From NCBI RefSeq assembly GCF_042408735.1, contig NZ_JBHOQV010000070.1, positions 15,635 through 79,634 on the forward strand: a DNA stretch of 64,000 nucleotides, given 5' to 3'. A model generated the notes under the pieces. It did no database searches. It was not told the DNA's origin and saw only the letters and a list, made by a program, of their open reading frames with translations. Source of the DNA: Thermogemmatispora sp042408735. Its GTDB lineage: Bacteria; Chloroflexota; Ktedonobacteria; Ktedonobacterales; Ktedonobacteraceae. This document shows, piece after piece, positions 35,297 through 44,800 of this stretch. Made by a program: the position numbers and the translations under genes. Every line of letters begins with the position of its first letter. Positions within the stretch are counted from its first letter, which is position 1.

Positions 35297-35331
35297 AGGG
35301 GAGCAGACACCCCAAGGAAGGAGAGCAGCCG

Positions 35332-36042
35332 ATGCAAAGCAGTCCGCTGGCCCTGGCCACCATCGTCGATCACGATCACAACTGCAGCGTCGAGTGCATG
35401 TTTAATCCCAAAGAATACACCTTTAGCAAGCAGAACTCATGGACTGCCAGGGAGAGCAAAGGCACCAACATCGCCCGGCTGGAGTTTGGCAGCGGTCAGC
35501 CCACTACGCTGCAGATGCAGCTCTTCTTTGACACCTACACCAACATCAAAAGCAATGGCCAGGGAGGCGGCCCCAAAGACGTACGCAAAGCCTATACCGA
35601 AAAAATCTGGAACATGATGAAGGTCGATCCAGCGCTCGGGCCTCTGGGAGGCCGGGGAGGGGGCGCCAAGCACAAGAAAGGGAGGCCGCCAGTTGTCAGC
35701 TTCCAGTGGGGAGCGATCTGGAGCTTCAAGGCCGTCATCACCAACATTCGTGAGCGCTTTACCCTCTTTCTCCCCGACGGCACGCCGGTGCGCTCTACCC
35801 TCGATGTCACCTTTCAGCAGGTGCAGGACAAAGACGACTACCCGCCGACCAATCCCACCTCGGGTGGAGCGGGAGGCGAGCGCGTCTGGCGTGTCTGCGA
35901 TGGGGATACCCTGGCCTGGATCGCCTACAAGGAGTATGGTGACCCCAACCTCTGGCGCCTGATCGCCGAGGCCAATCGCCTGACCCGTGTGCGGCAACTC
36001 ACGCCAGGCCTCTTGCTGGAGATTCCCAATGCCACAGAATGA
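35332..36042 (+). CDS. LysM baseplate adaptor (Pvc7/gp53-like)
   Basis: The 236-aa protein begins with a beta-rich part seen in Pvc7/Afp7 (VECMFNPKEYTFSKQNSW...LEFGSGQPTTLQMQLFFDT) and ends with a LysM domain from about 185 (VWRVCDGDTLAWIAYKEYG, LIAEANRL). In phage and eCIS it joins tube and baseplate hub. GGAAGGAGAG precedes the ATG. Its last 14 nt overlap the spike gene. Confidence 0.92.
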   Translation: MQSSPLALATIVDHDHNCSVECMFNPKEYTFSKQNSWTARESKGTNIARLEFGSGQPTTLQMQLFFDTYTNIKSNGQGGGPKDVRKAYTEKIWNMMKVDPALGPLGGRGGGAKHKKGRPPVVSFQWGAIWSFKAVITNIRERFTLFLPDGTPVRSTLDVTFQQVQDKDDYPPTNPTSGGAGGERVWRVCDGDTLAWIAYKEYGDPNLWRLIAEANRLTRVRQLTPGLLLEIPNATE

Positions 36043-37717
36043 GAATCTGCTCAGCCTGCTCTCCATCAAAATTGGAGCGACCGACGTCTCGCCGGACTTC
36101 ATGAGTGACCTGCTGGAGGTCACCGTCGAGAACAGCCTGCACCTGCCGGACGTCGCCACCATTGTCCTGCATGACACACGGCTGCACTGGATCGACGATA
36201 GCAGCCTGGTGCCGGGCAAGAGCGTCCAGATCGAGGCCCACAGCGGGCGGCGCACGAAGCAGCTCTTCGACGGCGAGATTGTCGAAATCGAGCCGTTCTT
36301 TGACGCCAGCAACCAGCAGCTTATCATCCGCGCCTTCGATCGCCTGCATCGCCTCGGGCATGGGAGCCGTGTGCGCTCCTTCGTCAACGTCAGCGATGAA
36401 GACCTGATCAAGAAATTGGCTGCCGAGGCCGGGCTAGAGGCCCAGGTAGGGATCAGCGGGCAGGTCCATGACTACATCTTTCAGAACAACGAGAGCAACC
36501 TGCAGTTCCTTCAGCGCCGGGCGGCGGCCCTGGGCTGTCTGCTCTATGTCCAGGGGAAAACCCTGCACGTCGAGCCGCTCAAGAACGGCGGGGGCCAGCT
36601 TGAACTTGAGTGGGGGGTCAACCTGCATGAATTTGCGCCGCGCCTGACCACTATTGGCCAGCTCAGCAAGGTCACCGTGCGCGGCTGGGACCCAGAACAG
36701 CGGCGTGCAGTTGTGAGCCAGGCGCAGCAGGGACGGGGAGCACCGCAGATTGGGCAAGAGCAAAGCGGCGGCGATCTCGTTCAGCAGGCCTTTCAACTGA
36801 CAGCAGAGGCGCTCGTGGGCGCGGGATCGGTGCGCACGCAGGCCGAAGCGGACCGCCTTGCGCAGGCAGTGGCCGACCGCGCCGCCGGACGCTTTATCGA
36901 GGCTGAGGGGGCCTGCAGTGGGTTGCCTGCCCTGGTGGCGGGCGTCAGCGTGCGCATCAAAGCCGTGGGCACGCGCTTTAGCGGCACCTACTTTGTCACC
37001 AGCACTCTGCACAGCTACAGCGCACGCCAGGGCTACCTCACCCGCTTCAGCGTCAGCGGCTACCAGCCCGCCACCCTGCTCAACCTGCTGAATGGAGACC
37101 AGAGCCAGACCCTGACGACCGCCTCGCCCGTCGGCTCCCTCCCCTCGAGCATGGGCCTGGTAATTGGAATCGTCACCGACAACGACGATCCCGCCGGCTG
37201 GGGACGAGTGAAAGTCAAATACCCCACTCTCTCCGAGGAGCATACCAGCGGCTGGGCGCGCCTGGTGGTCCCAGGCGGGGGCGCTCAGCGCGGCATCCAG
37301 TTCCTACCAGAGATCAACGATGAAGTTCTGGTCGGCTTCCTTGAGGGCGACGTCCAGCACCCCTATATCCTGGGCGGCCTCTGGAATGGTCAGGACAAGC
37401 CACCGGAGCCACAGGCTACAAGCGGGGGCCGGGTCCAGAAACGTCTCCTGCGCTCGCGCAGCGGACATCTGATCACTCTGGACGATAGCGAGGGGGGCGG
37501 CGGCATCACCATCGCCGATAGCGCGGGGAACAGCCTCAAGATCGAAACCGCCTCCAACAGCCTTCAGATCAGCGTGCAGGGCAACATCAGCCTGAAAGCT
37601 CAGGGAACACTCTCCCTGGAAGCTCAAGGGCAGATCCAGCTCAAAGGGCAGGGCATCAGCATCGATGGCGGTGCCGGCGTCGTCACCGTCAGAGGCACGA
37701 CCATTCAGCTCAACTGA
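36029..37717 (+). CDS. VgrG-like central spike protein (Pvc8-like)
   Basis: The 562-aa spike has a gp27-like hub (about 1-360, with LQFLQRRAAALGCLLYVQGKTLHVEP), a gp5 OB-fold (about 376-450, GIVTDNDDPAGWGRVKVKYP...GVGFLEGD-like end), and a C-terminal beta-helix of short repeats (ISLKAQGTLSLEAQGQIQLKGQG). I start at the ATG at 36029, which has GGAG before it and the family start. It is the trimeric base on which the PAAR tip sits, and the next gene supplies that. Confidence 0.95.
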   Translation: MPQNENLLSLLSIKIGATDVSPDFMSDLLEVTVENSLHLPDVATIVLHDTRLHWIDDSSLVPGKSVQIEAHSGRRTKQLFDGEIVEIEPFFDASNQQLIIRAFDRLHRLGHGSRVRSFVNVSDEDLIKKLAAEAGLEAQVGISGQVHDYIFQNNESNLQFLQRRAAALGCLLYVQGKTLHVEPLKNGGGQLELEWGVNLHEFAPRLTTIGQLSKVTVRGWDPEQRRAVVSQAQQGRGAPQIGQEQSGGDLVQQAFQLTAEALVGAGSVRTQAEADRLAQAVADRAAGRFIEAEGACSGLPALVAGVSVRIKAVGTRFSGTYFVTSTLHSYSARQGYLTRFSVSGYQPATLLNLLNGDQSQTLTTASPVGSLPSSMGLVIGIVTDNDDPAGWGRVKVKYPTLSEEHTSGWARLVVPGGGAQRGIQFLPEINDEVLVGFLEGDVQHPYILGGLWNGQDKPPEPQATSGGRVQKRLLRSRSGHLITLDDSEGGGGITIADSAGNSLKIETASNSLQISVQGNISLKAQGTLSLEAQGQIQLKGQGISIDGGAGVVTVRGTTIQLN

Positions 37718-37826
37718 GCGACGCCAGCTACCAGCAAAGAAACATGCTGCAATTGCCTGCAGATGAGACGTTTTCTTCAAGACAGCAGGCACCGGAAATG
37801 GAGCAAACAGAGGAGGAGCGACCAGT

Positions 37827-38219
37827 ATGGGGCAACCGGCAGCCAAGCAGGGCGACCAGATCACCGCTCTTGACACCCACATCGTCCTGATTCCCTCGCC
37901 AGGGGGAGCGGTGCCGACACCCCTGCCCCATCCCTTTACGGGCGTCATCAACGGCAATCTCAGCCCCAATGTCACCATCATGGGGCTGCCAGCGGCTACC
38001 CAGGGGAGTACCGCCGACAACCTGCCGCCACACATCCCCCAGGGCGGCCCCTTTCAGCGTCCCCCGAGCAACCGAGGGGTCATCATCGAGGGCAGCGCCA
38101 CAGTCCTGATCAATGGCAAACCGGCGGCCCGTAACGGCGACAGAGCCATGACCTGCAATGATCCGAGCGATCTGCCCGTGGGAAGTGTGGTAGCAACTGG
38201 GACCGTTCTTATCGGCTAG
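37827..38219 (+). CDS. PAAR-domain spike tip
   Basis: The 130-aa PAAR protein sharpens the spike. It shows AKQGDQITALDTHIV, the internal repeats (VTIMGLPAATQGS, VLINGKPAARNGDRAMTC) and a C-terminal GTVLIG. AGGAGGAG precedes the ATG. There is no fused effector. Confidence 0.95.
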   Translation: MGQPAAKQGDQITALDTHIVLIPSPGGAVPTPLPHPFTGVINGNLSPNVTIMGLPAATQGSTADNLPPHIPQGGPFQRPPSNRGVIIEGSATVLINGKPAARNGDRAMTCNDPSDLPVGSVVATGTVLIG

Positions 38220-38354
38220 AACCTCGACATAGGGAGAAGCTTGCCGGGTCGACTCAGGCCCAGGCAAGCCAGGCCGCGCTAGCAGCAGGCACTACCAACA
38301 GCGCGGGCACAACAGCACGGCGCGGAGGCGCAGTGAAAGAGAGGAAGAAGCACG

Positions 38355-38789
38355 ATGCGCGATTTTCTCGGGACCGGCTGGGCCTTCCCGATCCATATCG
38401 ATGCCCACGGACGCATTGCTCTGGCGCGGCATGAGCGCGATATCGAGGAGGCCATACGCATTATCCTGCTGACCCCCAAAGGGCAGCGCGTCATGCGGCC
38501 TGAGTTTGGCTGCCAGATTCACGAGCTGCTCTTTGCCCCCAACAACGCCACCACCTGGGGCCTGGCCGCCTATTATGTCGAAGAAGCCCTGGGCATGTGG
38601 GAGCCACGCATTCGCCTCCTCAGCGTTGAGGCGCGCCCCGATCCCGGCGACCCGGGGCGCCTGCTCATCGACATCGAATACGAAATCAAGGCCACCCATG
38701 ATCGCCGCTCGCTGGTCTTCCCCTTCTACCGCATTCCTGGGGAGGGCGAAAGCGGCCTGGCGGAAGCGGTTGGCCAGAGGGAGGGCTAG
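38355..38789 (+). CDS. gp25-like baseplate wedge protein
   Basis: The 144-aa protein is of the GPW/gp25 family (wrongly called lysozyme in some databases), a baseplate wedge that starts sheath polymerisation. FLGTGWAFPIHIDAHGRI, the EEAIRIILLTPKGQRVMRPEFG core and the C-terminal YEIKATHDRRSLVFPFY are diagnostic. The next gene starts 2 nt after its stop. Confidence 0.95.
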   Translation: MRDFLGTGWAFPIHIDAHGRIALARHERDIEEAIRIILLTPKGQRVMRPEFGCQIHELLFAPNNATTWGLAAYYVEEALGMWEPRIRLLSVEARPDPGDPGRLLIDIEYEIKATHDRRSLVFPFYRIPGEGESGLAEAVGQREG

Positions 38790-38791
38790 CC

Positions 38792-40792
38792 ATGCCATTG
38801 CCTGCACCCAAGCTAGACGATCGCCACTTTCAGGACATCGTCGATCAGGCCAAGCTGCTCATTCCTCACTACTGCCGCGAGTGGACCGATCACAACGTGA
38901 GCGATCCAGGGGTGACCCTGATCGAACTTTTTGCCTGGATGACCGACATGTTGCTCTATCGGGTCAACCAGGTCCCCGACAAGAATTACATCAAATTTCT
39001 CGAGCTGATCGGCATGCACCTGGAACCACCGAGGGCAGCAACGGCACCGATCACCTTCTATCTCTCCGCCGCGCAGTCGACGAGCGTCACCATTCCCGCT
39101 GATACCGAGGTCGCCACCGTGCGTACCGAGAGCAGCCCAGCCATCATCTTCACTACAGAGCAGCCGCTGACCATTCAGCCGCCGCGCCTGATCGACACCT
39201 TCACTCGCAACGCCAGCCAGGGCAGCAACTGGCTACGTCACAACCTGCCGCCGGAGGGAGCGCGTGGGCGCGAGAAGCGGGTCGCTCTCTTTCCCCAGAA
39301 GCCAGCCCCGGGCGATGCCTTTCTACTGGCTTTTGAAAACGATTTGAGCAATCACCTGCTGGCCCTGATAGTAGACTGCGAGCGAGCTGGGGGGGCCGGC
39401 GTCGATCCGAGCAAGCCGCCGCTGATCTGGCAGGTCTGGCAGGGGAGGGCCGCGCGCTGGGTGGGCTGCGAGCTGGAATATGACGGGACTGGGGGCTTCA
39501 ACGAAAGCGGTGAGATCATTCTCCATCTGCCGGAAATGGCCCGCTCCGAGTTTGCAGGTGTGACCGGCTACTGGCTGCGCTGCCGGCTGACTGAAGCGCA
39601 AGGCGGACCAGGGTCCTATCAGGTCTCACCGGTCTTGCGCCGCCTGCGCGTCGAGGCCCGTGGGGGGACAGTCAGCGCGCGCCATGCCATTACCGTCAAA
39701 GAGGAGGTGCTCGGCATCAGCGATGGCACCCCAGGCCAGGTCTTCCGGCTTCAGCATACTCCTATTCTCGCCCTCGACCCCCAACAGGAATACCTGGTCT
39801 GCGAGCCGCCAGGCGGAAAGCCTCAGAGCTGGCACGAGGTCGAAGACTTTGCGGAATCCGGCCCGGAGGATCGTCATTTCACTCTGGATAAGCTCGACGG
39901 TACGCTCACGCTTGGGCCGGCTCTCCTGCAGCCCGATGGCACCGTCTACCGCTTTGGCTCCGTGCCTGAGAAGGGGAGCCTGCTGATCTTCAAGCGCTAC
40001 CGCTACGGTGGAGGCGTGGTCGGAAACGTCGCCCGCGGCACGCTGACGGTTCTCAAGACGGCAATCCCCTACGTGGCTCACGTCACCAATCGCCTGGCCG
40101 CCGTCGGGGGACGCGATGCCCAGAGCCTGGAAGAGGCCAGGCTGCGGGCTCCTCAGAAGCTGCGCGCGCGCACACGAGCGGTAACCGCCGATGACTATGA
40201 GTACCTGGCCTGCCAGGTCCCCGGAGTAGCGCGTGCCTGCTGTCTGGCCCCCGGTGCCCAACCGGGAGAGCGGGGCGATCCGCGTCCGGGCCAGGTCTTC
40301 GTCATTATCCTGCCGCAGGTCGATCAGCCCGAAGGGGACCTGGCGCCCGAGCAACTGGCCCTCTCCGCCGAGCTGCGCAGCGCGGTCCTCTCTTACCTGC
40401 AGCCCCGGCGCCTGCTCGGTACCGCCCTCGAGATCCATCAGCCTCACTATGTGCGCGTCTCGATTCAGGCCGAGCTGCGCGTCCCTGAGCATAGCGACCC
40501 TGCCCTGATCGAAGCTGTCCAACAGGAGGCCCTGGCGGCCCTGCGACGCTACCTCAATCCCTATCTCGGGGGGCCTCGCGCCAACGGCTGGCCCTTCGGG
40601 CGCGCGCTCAACCGATCCGAGCTTTACGGTCTTCTGCAGCGTATTGAGCATGTGGAGTATGTAGAGAATCTGGTCATTAGCGTTGGTGAGGTGGGGGCGG
40701 CGGAGAAGCCCCTGGCGGGCAATCAGCAGACGGTGCGGATTCCCCGTCACGGTTTGATTTGTTCTGGCCAGCATCAAATCAAGGTGCGCTGA
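38792..40792 (+). CDS. Baseplate assembly protein J-like (Pvc11-like)
   Basis: The 666-aa protein belongs to the gpJ/gp6-like wedge family. The start LPAPKLDDRHFQDIVDQAK and ELFAWMTDMLLYRVNQVPD, and the C-terminal RAVTADDYEYLACQVPGVARA, are typical of eCIS Pvc11. It forms the ring around the hub. Overlapping stop/start spacing with gp25 and the FHA gene indicates tight co-expression. Confidence 0.95.
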   Translation: MPLPAPKLDDRHFQDIVDQAKLLIPHYCREWTDHNVSDPGVTLIELFAWMTDMLLYRVNQVPDKNYIKFLELIGMHLEPPRAATAPITFYLSAAQSTSVTIPADTEVATVRTESSPAIIFTTEQPLTIQPPRLIDTFTRNASQGSNWLRHNLPPEGARGREKRVALFPQKPAPGDAFLLAFENDLSNHLLALIVDCERAGGAGVDPSKPPLIWQVWQGRAARWVGCELEYDGTGGFNESGEIILHLPEMARSEFAGVTGYWLRCRLTEAQGGPGSYQVSPVLRRLRVEARGGTVSARHAITVKEEVLGISDGTPGQVFRLQHTPILALDPQQEYLVCEPPGGKPQSWHEVEDFAESGPEDRHFTLDKLDGTLTLGPALLQPDGTVYRFGSVPEKGSLLIFKRYRYGGGVVGNVARGTLTVLKTAIPYVAHVTNRLAAVGGRDAQSLEEARLRAPQKLRARTRAVTADDYEYLACQVPGVARACCLAPGAQPGERGDPRPGQVFVIILPQVDQPEGDLAPEQLALSAELRSAVLSYLQPRRLLGTALEIHQPHYVRVSIQAELRVPEHSDPALIEAVQQEALAALRRYLNPYLGGPRANGWPFGRALNRSELYGLLQRIEHVEYVENLVISVGEVGAAEKPLAGNQQTVRIPRHGLICSGQHQIKVR

Positions 40793-40797
40793 AAAAG

Positions 40798-41817
40798 ATG
40801 GCTACGCCACAGCTTGTTGTCCGCCTGCAGGGTGAGATCATCAAAACGCTGCCGCTCACGACGCCGGTGCTGCGCATCGGGCGTGGGCCGGAGAGCGATC
40901 TGGTGCTCGATCATCAGATCATTTCGCGTCATCACGCTGAGCTGCGCCTGACGCCCCAGGGTTGCATTCTGACGGACCTGGGCAGCTCGAACGGGACCCT
41001 GGTCGGTCAGCAGCGCTTGCTGCCGCATCAGCCCTACCTCCTGCGCGATGGGGCCAGTTTTCAGATTGGCCCCTATCTGATCACCTACGAAGCGGAGGCG
41101 GGGACGGCCCCACGGCTGACGGCGCCGGCCCGGGAGGGTGCAACTCCCCGGGAGGGTGCAACTCCGGGGGCGGCCAGCTCCACAGAGAGAGAGCAGCGGC
41201 CCACAGGGGGGCAGCCCGCCGCTCCCCCGATGGCGGCCTCCACCCCTGCCAGGCCCGCCGTGCCTGTTGCTGGGTCGCAAGGCTCCCCGGTGAGGGCGGC
41301 ACGTCCCGTCACGCCCGTGGCCACTCCGCCTCGACCGAGCATCGGTGGTCTCTACCTGCGCTATCTCCCCGACATTTATCAGGAGAGCGATTTTCTGCAG
41401 CGTTTCCTGCACATCTTTGAAGACATCTGGGAGCCGTTGGAGCAGCGCCAGGATCATATCGAGCTGTACTTTGATCCGCGCACCTGTCCCAAGAGCTTCT
41501 TGCCCTGGCTGGCGAGCTGGCTGGACATCCCTCTCAGTCCGCACTGGCCCGAGGCCCGGCAGCGACGTTTGCTGGCCGAAGCCTGGGAACTCTATAGCTG
41601 GCGAGGTACTCTCTATGGACTCAAGCGCATGATCGAGGTCTGCACTGGTTTACAGCCTGACATCTTTGAGAAGCCGGATGAACCATTTATCTTTCATGTG
41701 CGTGTCAGGCTGGCCCCGGCGGCGGGTCACGAGATGGTTGATCGAGCCTTCCTTGAAGAGCTGATTCAGTTGCACAAGCCAGCGCATGCCGGGTACATAC
41801 TGGAGGTGATTCCATGA
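40798..41817 (+). CDS. FHA domain fused to phage tail protein I (Pvc12-like wedge)
   Basis: The 339-aa protein has an N-terminal FHA phosphothreonine-binding domain (about 20-95) with intact GR, SRHHAE and GSSNGT motifs. A Pro/Ala/Thr linker with an exact 18-nt tandem repeat (41131-41166) follows, then from about 178 a tail protein I domain (LYLRYLPDIYQESDFLQRFL, ...WEPLEQRQDHI). Tail protein I normally closes the baseplate wedge and carries no FHA. I use the ATG at 40798. The stop overlaps the start of the kinase gene by 4 nt, so the pair is translationally coupled. Confidence 0.93.
   Translation: MATPQLVVRLQGEIIKTLPLTTPVLRIGRGPESDLVLDHQIISRHHAELRLTPQGCILTDLGSSNGTLVGQQRLLPHQPYLLRDGASFQIGPYLITYEAEAGTAPRLTAPAREGATPREGATPGAASSTEREQRPTGGQPAAPPMAASTPARPAVPVAGSQGSPVRAARPVTPVATPPRPSIGGLYLRYLPDIYQESDFLQRFLHIFEDIWEPLEQRQDHIELYFDPRTCPKSFLPWLASWLDIPLSPHWPEARQRRLLAEAWELYSWRGTLYGLKRMIEVCTGLQPDIFEKPDEPFIFHVRVRLAPAAGHEMVDRAFLEELIQLHKPAHAGYILEVIP
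41131..41166 (+). repeat. 18-bp tandem duplication in the FHA-tail I linker
   Basis: Two copies of an 18-nt unit (41131-41148 and 41149-41166) differ only in the last base. They encode a repeated REGATP motif in the linker. Confidence 0.85.
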
Positions 41818-44800
41818 CCAATGAAGAGTACATAGGCCGGACTGTGGGGCAGTATCGAATAGAAGCGGTGCTGGGGGCGGGAGGAATGGGGCAGGTTTTT
41901 CGTGGTGTCCATCAGCTCCTGGAGCGCCCGGCGGCCATCAAGGTCATGCTGCCCAGTTTCGCGGCCCGTCCCGACTTTCGCGCGCGCTTTCTACAGGAGG
42001 CCAGGGCGGCGGCGGCCCTCCATCATCCCAACATTGTTGAGATCTACGACTACGGTGATGACAATGGCCTGCTCTACATGGTCATGGAATACATGGGGGA
42101 CGGTGCGCTCAGTACCCTGCTCAAGCGGCAAGAAGGAAAGCGGTTACCGCTGCCGCAGGTGCTCATATTGGGCATCCAGGTCGCGCAGGGGTTAGCCGCG
42201 GCCCATGCGCTCCAGGTTGTCCACCGTGATATCAAGCCGGCTAATCTCCTGCTGAGGCGCCTGGCCGGCTCGGAGCCGGGAAGTGGGCGCTATCTGGTCA
42301 AGATCAGCGATTTCGGATTGGCGCGCCTGGTAGAGGGTGGGGTAGAGACAGTCACCGGCACGCCGATGGGGACCCTGGCCTATATGTCGCCCGAGCAATG
42401 TCTTGGCACCAAGACCATTGATGGGCGCAGCGATCTCTATGCGCTGGGGGTCGTCTTATACGAGATGCTCACCGGCTCTCTGCCTTTTCAGATCAGCGGC
42501 GTAGCCGACGCCATCTACAAGCATGTCAATGTCATGCCGCCGCGTCCGCGCGAGCTGCGACCTGAACTCCCCTCTATTCTGGAAGAGATCGTGATGTGCT
42601 GCCTGGCCAAGAAGCCTGAGGAGCGCTTTGCCAACGGGCAAGCGCTGGCAAATGCCCTGCAGAACGTGCTGGGCGGCAGTGGTGAGGGAGAGGCGGCCTT
42701 CACCTCGGCCTCGGGACCAGGGTCGGGTCCAGCGAGCCTGCAGACGCGTACCACGCTGGAAGCGCCGCCCTCGCCGACAGCGCTGCCGGCTCCTCCCACG
42801 GTCTCCACCATGCCGGGCTACAGCGACGTGCCGCGGGTGCGCGTGATCGATGAGAACGGGCGCACGCTGCAGGTCGTCGAAGTCAGAGCGACGGGCATCA
42901 TCGTAGGCCGGCAGGAGGGGAGCGATATCCTCCTGCTCTCGAAGCAGGTCTCGCGCCAGCACCTGCGCATCACCTGGGACGGTAAAGAGGTGCGGCTCCA
43001 GGATCTCGGGTCAAGCAACGGCACCCTCCTGGAGGGGGTGCGTCTCATGCCACAGGTCAGCCAGGTCTGGCAGGAGCGGCAGATGGTCCGCCTGGGGCCT
43101 TTCTGGCTGCGCCTGGAAGGTGCCAGTCCCCCGGCCACCATGCTCCGCTCCGATATGGCGGCGAGTCCCGTGCCCGGGGCCATGCGGCCCACCGGCATGG
43201 GAAGCAGCACCTATGCCAACTATGCCGGACCGACGGTCGCCAATACCGTGAACAGCCAGGGACCGACCTCCCTGGCTGCAGAGCGCATTGGCCTGACGGT
43301 TGTCCCCAAGACCTTGACGCTGGTGCCTGGTCAGGCGGCCACCGTGCAGCTCACCCTGACCAATATGGGGAGCACTGTCGACTGGTTCACGCCAACGGTC
43401 GAGGGAGTGCCTGCCGAATGGCTGCATGGGGTCGGGCAAGAAGTGCAGCTTAATCCGGGTATGCAGGAGACTGTCACCCTGACAATCAATGTGGCGCGCC
43501 GTCCGTCGCATCGGGCTGGCCGCTATAATGTCCTCATCCGGGCGCGCTCGCGCGAGCAGCCTCAGGAGTATAGCCAGACCGGCTGTGTCTGGACCGTGCA
43601 GCCTTTCCATGACGAGACCTTGCGCCTGGAGCCGCGCCGCGCCGCTGGTCGTGGCAGGGCTTCCTATACCCTGGCGGTGACCAACAGTGGCAATGAGCCA
43701 GCGCGCTATCAACTGGAAGGCGAGGATGACGAACAGCGATTGCGCTACCTGTTCCGCGTGAATCCGCTGGAGCTGGAGGCGGGACGTGAGGCGCGGGTTG
43801 GGCTAACCGTGCAGGAGCGGCGGCGCCTCATAGGGCGCGAAGAGCGCATTCCCTTCCAGATCCATCTGAAGACCGTGGGAGAGCAGCGCAGTCAGAGCAG
43901 CGCCGGCGAGTTTGTCAACAGGGCGCTGTTGCCGCCCTGGATTGTACCAGCGCTGCTGGCAGTGATTCTGATGGCGGGGGGGACGCTGGCCCTGGCACGG
44001 GGGCTGCTGCCGCTGCCCGGCAAGACCGGAACGGTCGTCTCTACGCCGACCCCCAATGTAGGGGCCACCCTCACGGCCCTGGTGCAGACGGGGGCCAGCA
44101 CTGCGACGGTGGCCGCCGTGAGCAGCCAGGCGACGGCTCAGGCCAACGCCACGGCGGCGGCCAACGCCACAATGCAGGCCAGCCAGAACGCCACGGCCAC
44201 GGCGGCAGCCAGCGCTACTGCGGCCGCCCAGAGCAATCTGCCGCCTCCCCAGGCGCAGACCGTCACTACCGTGCTCACGGGTCTGGCCGCTCCCATCGGC
44301 ATGGAGTATGTAAAGGCCAGCGACCGCCTCTTCTTCGTCGAGTATGGAGGAAAGGTCTCGGTCTTGCTCAATGCCTCGGCGAGCAGTCCTGTCTACTCGG
44401 TCCTGGGCAGTGGCTACAGTCAGCTTGAAGACGTGGCCGTTGCTCCCGATGGGCAGACGCTCTATGTGAGCGAGCGCGGGGGAACGCTCTATCGCATCGA
44501 TCTGGCGGTGGGGGCTAATCGCAGTCAGGCCAGCGTGGTGGCCTCCGGGCTGGCGGCCCCGCAACAGATCGCTCTTGACGGCAACGTGGCCTATCTGGCG
44601 CTCTTCAACGACAGCGGGTTCCCGGGCAGTGTCGTCAAAGTCGATCTGAGCAGCGGGACCGTGACAACGGTCCTCTCCCATTTGCAGCATCCCATCGGCG
44701 TGGCAGTGGCCGCCGACCATCAGACGCTCTACGTGACCGAACAGCAGCCCGACGGGAGCGGAACCCTCAGCAAGTTCGATCTGGCCACGGGGACACGTAC